Shown piece after piece: positions 8,090 to 11,236 of a stretch of DNA of 11,236 bases. The translations under genes and the position numbers were made by a program. The notes below the pieces were generated by a model. That model searched no databases, was not told where the DNA came from, and saw nothing but the letters and a program-made list of their open reading frames with translations. Origin of the DNA: CAZYWA01 sp964650975 [NCBI: uncultured bacterium] (GTDB taxonomy: Bacteria; JADJOY01). Where the stretch lies: assembly GCA_964650975.1 (NCBI GenBank), contig CAZYWA010000206.1, forward strand, positions 1,206-12,441, read 5' to 3'. Each line of letters opens with the position of its first letter. Position 1 is the stretch's first letter.

Positions 8090-8093
<4 letters not shown>
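7338..8093 (+). CDS. Exported YkuD-fold L,D-transpeptidase family protein (YafK/DpaA-like type)
   Basis: A 251-residue exported protein. The N-terminus (RRFR, then a hydrophobic run to Ala29) is a signal peptide. Cys30 follows APA, a poor lipobox, so either a lipoprotein or a soluble periplasmic protein is possible. A Pro/Ala-rich linker (about 38-75) precedes the YkuD-fold domain (about 90-251): GLGRENDGPKR, DNRTPEGYYHV (133-143), IPIDYPS, GGHLGFHGEG with His207, and DWTYGCIAV with Cys226 as nucleophile. The motif order suits the enzyme branch that includes E. coli YafK (DpaA), which releases Lpp from peptidoglycan. That activity is inferred from the fold and from the nearby Lpp-like and ErfK-like genes, and a transpeptidase or carboxypeptidase role is equally open. 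AAGG (7330-7333) precedes the ATG; an ATG at 7350 is an alternative. Its TGA overlaps the photolyase GTG. Confidence 0.85.
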
Positions 8094-9592
<1,499 letters not shown>

Positions 9593-9597
9593 GCGGT

Positions 9598-10023
9598 GTG
9601 AAGCCCGACACCGATCGAAACGCCGTGCATGACGGTAGCCGCGTGGTGCTCATGGCCCACGGCAGCCGCGATCCCCGCTGGCGCGCGCCGTTCGAGCGGC
9701 TGGCGGAAGTGCTGACGCGCGATCTCGGCAGCCATCGCGTGCGGCTCGCCTATCTCGAGGCGGCGACTCCCGGTCTCGCCGAGGTCGCCGCCGAGGCGGT
9801 GCGTGACGGCATCGCGCGGCTCACGATCCTGCCGCTTTTCATGGCCGGCGGCGGGCACGTCGACCAGGACATCCCGGCGCAGGCGCGCGCCGCCGAGGCG
9901 CGGCATCCCGGCCTCGAGGTGTCGATCGCGTCCGCCATCGGCGAGGAGCCGCGAGTCGCGGCGGCGATCGAGGCGATCGCGCGCGACTTGATCGGCGGCG
10001 ATTCCGCTACTTCGAAGGAGTGA
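9598..10023 (+). CDS. Short CbiX-type sirohydrochlorin chelatase-like protein
   Basis: A 141-residue single-domain protein of the CbiX/SirB family (PF01903). MAHGSRDPRW at the N-terminus carries His21, and LPLFMAGGGHVDQDIP carries His87; these are the two histidines that bind the metal in this family. LAYLEAATPGL (50-60) is also typical. The length matches the short homodimeric CbiX form rather than the two-domain CbiX/SirB/CbiK proteins. Expected chemistry is insertion of Co2+ (cobalamin) or Fe2+ (siroheme) into sirohydrochlorin. No other tetrapyrrole gene lies in the window; it sits 5 nt after the photolyase and before the RudS-type gene, which is an odd setting. The GTG start has only a weak GAGCGG upstream, and coupling to the photolyase stop is likely. 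Confidence 0.85.
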   Translation: MKPDTDRNAVHDGSRVVLMAHGSRDPRWRAPFERLAEVLTRDLGSHRVRLAYLEAATPGLAEVAAEAVRDGIARLTILPLFMAGGGHVDQDIPAQARAAEARHPGLEVSIASAIGEEPRVAAAIEAIARDLIGGDSATSKE

Positions 10024-10180
10024 GCGCTTCGCCCGCCTGGCGCGACAGCCGTCCGATCTGGGTCGTCACTTCCATCGAGAGCGGGATCGAGGCGGCGAAC
10101 ACGTACACTTCGAGGCGCGGCTCGGCCGTCGCCGGGGCGCCGAGCTTCACGGCCACCACCAGGACGGCCACCACGAACAC
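10007..10180 (-). CDS. Possible small secreted peptide (57 aa), unrecognised
   Basis: A short frame read by hand on the minus strand between the chelatase and RudS-type genes. Translation from GTG at 10180 gives a strongly hydrophobic N-terminus (MFVVAVLVVAVKLG) ending Ala-Thr-Ala before EPRLEVYVF. This looks like a Sec signal peptide followed by a mature part of about 38 residues that ends ALTPSK. A GAGG lies 9 nt upstream of the GTG. Its third codon positions coincide with those of the plus-strand frame, so GC3 cannot tell which strand is coding. Its composition is more protein-like than the Thr/Ser/Arg-rich plus-strand reading. The stop overlaps the chelatase 3' end by 17 nt. I recognise no family, and chance is a real alternative. 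Confidence 0.35.
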   Translation of the reverse strand: MFVVAVLVVAVKLGAPATAEPRLEVYVFAASIPLSMEVTTQIGRLSRQAGEALTPSK

Positions 10181-10202
10181 GTTTCGATGCCTCGGGACCT
10201 CG

Positions 10203-11186
10203 ATGAGCGTCCTCGGTCCATCGCTTGCCGTCCGGCCGCGCTTGCTCGTGAGCCGCTGCCTGGACCTCGAGGCTTGCCGCTACGACGGTCAGGTGATCGC
10301 CGAGCCGCTGGTGCGGGCGCTCGAACGTCACGTCGAGCTGGTCCCCGTGTGCCCCGAGGTTTCCATCGGCCTCGGCGTGCCACGTGACCCGATCCGCATC
10401 GTCGCCGGCCGCGACGGAAGCTCTGGTCACGACGGGGCGGCGCTCGTCCAGCCGAGCACCGCGCGCGACCTGACTCCCGACATGCTCGCCTTCCGCGCAT
10501 CGTTCCTCGACCGCGCGGAGCGGCTCGACGGAGCCATCTTGAAGGCGCGGTCGCCGTCCTGCGGGATCGCGGGGGTCAAGGTGTTCGCGTCGTCCGCGGA
10601 CGCCGAACCCGCTGCATTCGGCCGCGGATTCTTCGCGGAGGCCGTGATCGAGCGGCTCGGCGAAACCTCCGTGGCGGACGAGGTGGCGCTCGCGGACCCG
10701 GCCGCGCGCGATCGCTTCCTCACCCGGCTCTTCACGTTCGCCCGGTTGCGGGCTGCTCGTGATGACGGAACGGCGGCGGCTCTGGGGCGCTTTCACGCCG
10801 AGCACAAGCTCTTGCTCATGGCGCACGACGAGCCCGCATTGCGCGAGCTCGGCCCGCAGGTGGCGAGCGCCGGTCGCCAGCCGCTCGGTGACGTGTGGGA
10901 TCGCTACGTGGCCCGGTTCCGGGTGGCCCTGGCGCGACCTCCGGAGCCCGGGTCCGTGGCCAACGCGTGGATGCATGCGCTCGGGTACTTCCGCGACGCC
11001 ATTCCCGACGACGAACGCCGTGCCGTGTCCGAGGCGCTCGCGAGCGCCGGACGCGACGACGCCGCTCTGACTCGCGGGCGCGGCGCGATCCGTTCCTGGA
11101 CGGCCCGCGAGCGAACCCACTACCTCTCGACGCAAGCGCTCTTCTGGCCCTATCCCGAGGAGCTGCGCACGGGCCTCGGTCTCTGA
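10203..11186 (+). CDS. rudS: RudS-type tRNA 4-thiouridine desulfidase (DUF523/TudS fused to DUF1722)
   Basis: A 327-residue two-domain protein. The N-terminal TudS/DUF523 domain (about 12-150) has SRCLDLEACRYDG (Cys19), VPVCPEVSIGLGVPR (Cys50) and RSPSCGI (Cys120). These three cysteines are expected to hold the catalytic [4Fe-4S] cluster. The C-terminal DUF1722 (YbgA) domain (about 185-320) has RFHAEHKLLLMAHD and a later N-WMHALGYFRD segment. This fusion is known as RudS, which removes sulfur from 4-thiouridine in tRNA; DUF1722 helps bind the tRNA. s4U absorbs near-UV and triggers growth arrest, which fits the photolyase nearby; E. coli also has ybgA beside phrB. The ATG at 10203 is preferred. 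A GTG at 10020 overlapping the chelatase stop would add 61 residues of Ser/Thr-rich sequence unlike the family. The Shine-Dalgarno is weak (GGGA). Confidence 0.88.
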   Translation: MSVLGPSLAVRPRLLVSRCLDLEACRYDGQVIAEPLVRALERHVELVPVCPEVSIGLGVPRDPIRIVAGRDGSSGHDGAALVQPSTARDLTPDMLAFRASFLDRAERLDGAILKARSPSCGIAGVKVFASSADAEPAAFGRGFFAEAVIERLGETSVADEVALADPAARDRFLTRLFTFARLRAARDDGTAAALGRFHAEHKLLLMAHDEPALRELGPQVASAGRQPLGDVWDRYVARFRVALARPPEPGSVANAWMHALGYFRDAIPDDERRAVSEALASAGRDDAALTRGRGAIRSWTARERTHYLSTQALFWPYPEELRTGLGL

Positions 11187-11236
11187 GAGGGTGTAGACGA
11201 AAGAAATTCAGCCGCATGGATGAGCGGCATACCTGG

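Noticed and set aside
10020-10202. GTG at 10020, overlapping the chelatase stop, as start of rudS
   Set aside because: The added 61 residues are Ser/Thr/Arg-rich and unlike any RudS N-terminus, and the AAGGAG there overlaps the start codon itself instead of preceding it.
9750-11135. 461-codon minus-strand frame opposite the chelatase and rudS
   Set aside because: Low-information Arg/Gly/Ala-rich translation; the opposite strand encodes two recognisable families.
11211-11228. Small inverted repeat GCCGC/GCGGC after rudS as a terminator
   Set aside because: Only a 5-bp stem with an 8-nt loop and no T-run, close to the window edge. Not strong enough to call.

Overview
The window is uniformly GC-rich (about two thirds G+C by eye) with G/C-heavy third codon positions. 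It looks like ordinary chromosomal DNA of a Gram-negative (diderm) bacterium. The evidence for a diderm is an Lpp/OprI-type alanine-zipper lipoprotein ending in lysine, an ErfK-type L,D-transpeptidase and a second YkuD-fold protein. The gene set (DUF362 protein, lipoprotein PI-PLC, SCCPDH-like reductase, class II photolyase, TudS-DUF1722 fusion) would suit a myxobacterial or other delta-type environmental lineage, but taxonomy cannot be fixed from this sequence alone.

Layout. (1) 1-277: 5' flank with no supported gene. (2) 278-1819 (+): a cysteine-rich DUF362 protein. (3) 1923-3059 (-): a FrsA/DUF1100-like alpha/beta hydrolase, convergent with the DUF362 gene and bracketed by two copies of a ~77-bp imperfect palindromic repeat. 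(4) 3346-4347 (-): a lipoprotein of the Ca2+-dependent PI-PLC family, divergent from (5) 4488-5672 (+), a saccharopine-dehydrogenase-like / trans-acting enoyl reductase. Both of these genes end in copies of the same ~29-nt stem-loop element placed just after the stop codon. (6) 5870-6142 (+): a 90-aa Lpp-like lipoprotein. It converges across a strong terminator hairpin with (7) 6250-7272 (-), an ErfK/YbiS-like L,D-transpeptidase. (8) 7338-8093 (+): a second YkuD-fold protein, divergent from the first and the head of a tightly packed run: (9) class II photolyase 8090-9592, overlapping by GTGA; (10) a short CbiX-type chelatase 9598-10023; (11) a RudS-type tRNA 4-thiouridine desulfidase 10203-11186. 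A possible 57-codon secreted peptide gene lies on the minus strand at 10007-10180.

Two functional themes stand out. The first is envelope tethering (6-8). The lipoprotein has a C-terminal lysine, the transpeptidase belongs to the group that attaches Lpp to peptidoglycan in E. coli, and the second YkuD protein may act on the same bond or on peptidoglycan. The second is light and UV response (9, 11). The photolyase repairs UV-damaged DNA, while RudS-type enzymes remove the near-UV-absorbing s4U from tRNA. The sirohydrochlorin-chelatase-like gene between them is unexplained. No CRISPR array, tRNA, rRNA, IS element or prophage gene was seen. The least conventional material is the two families of intergenic palindromes.
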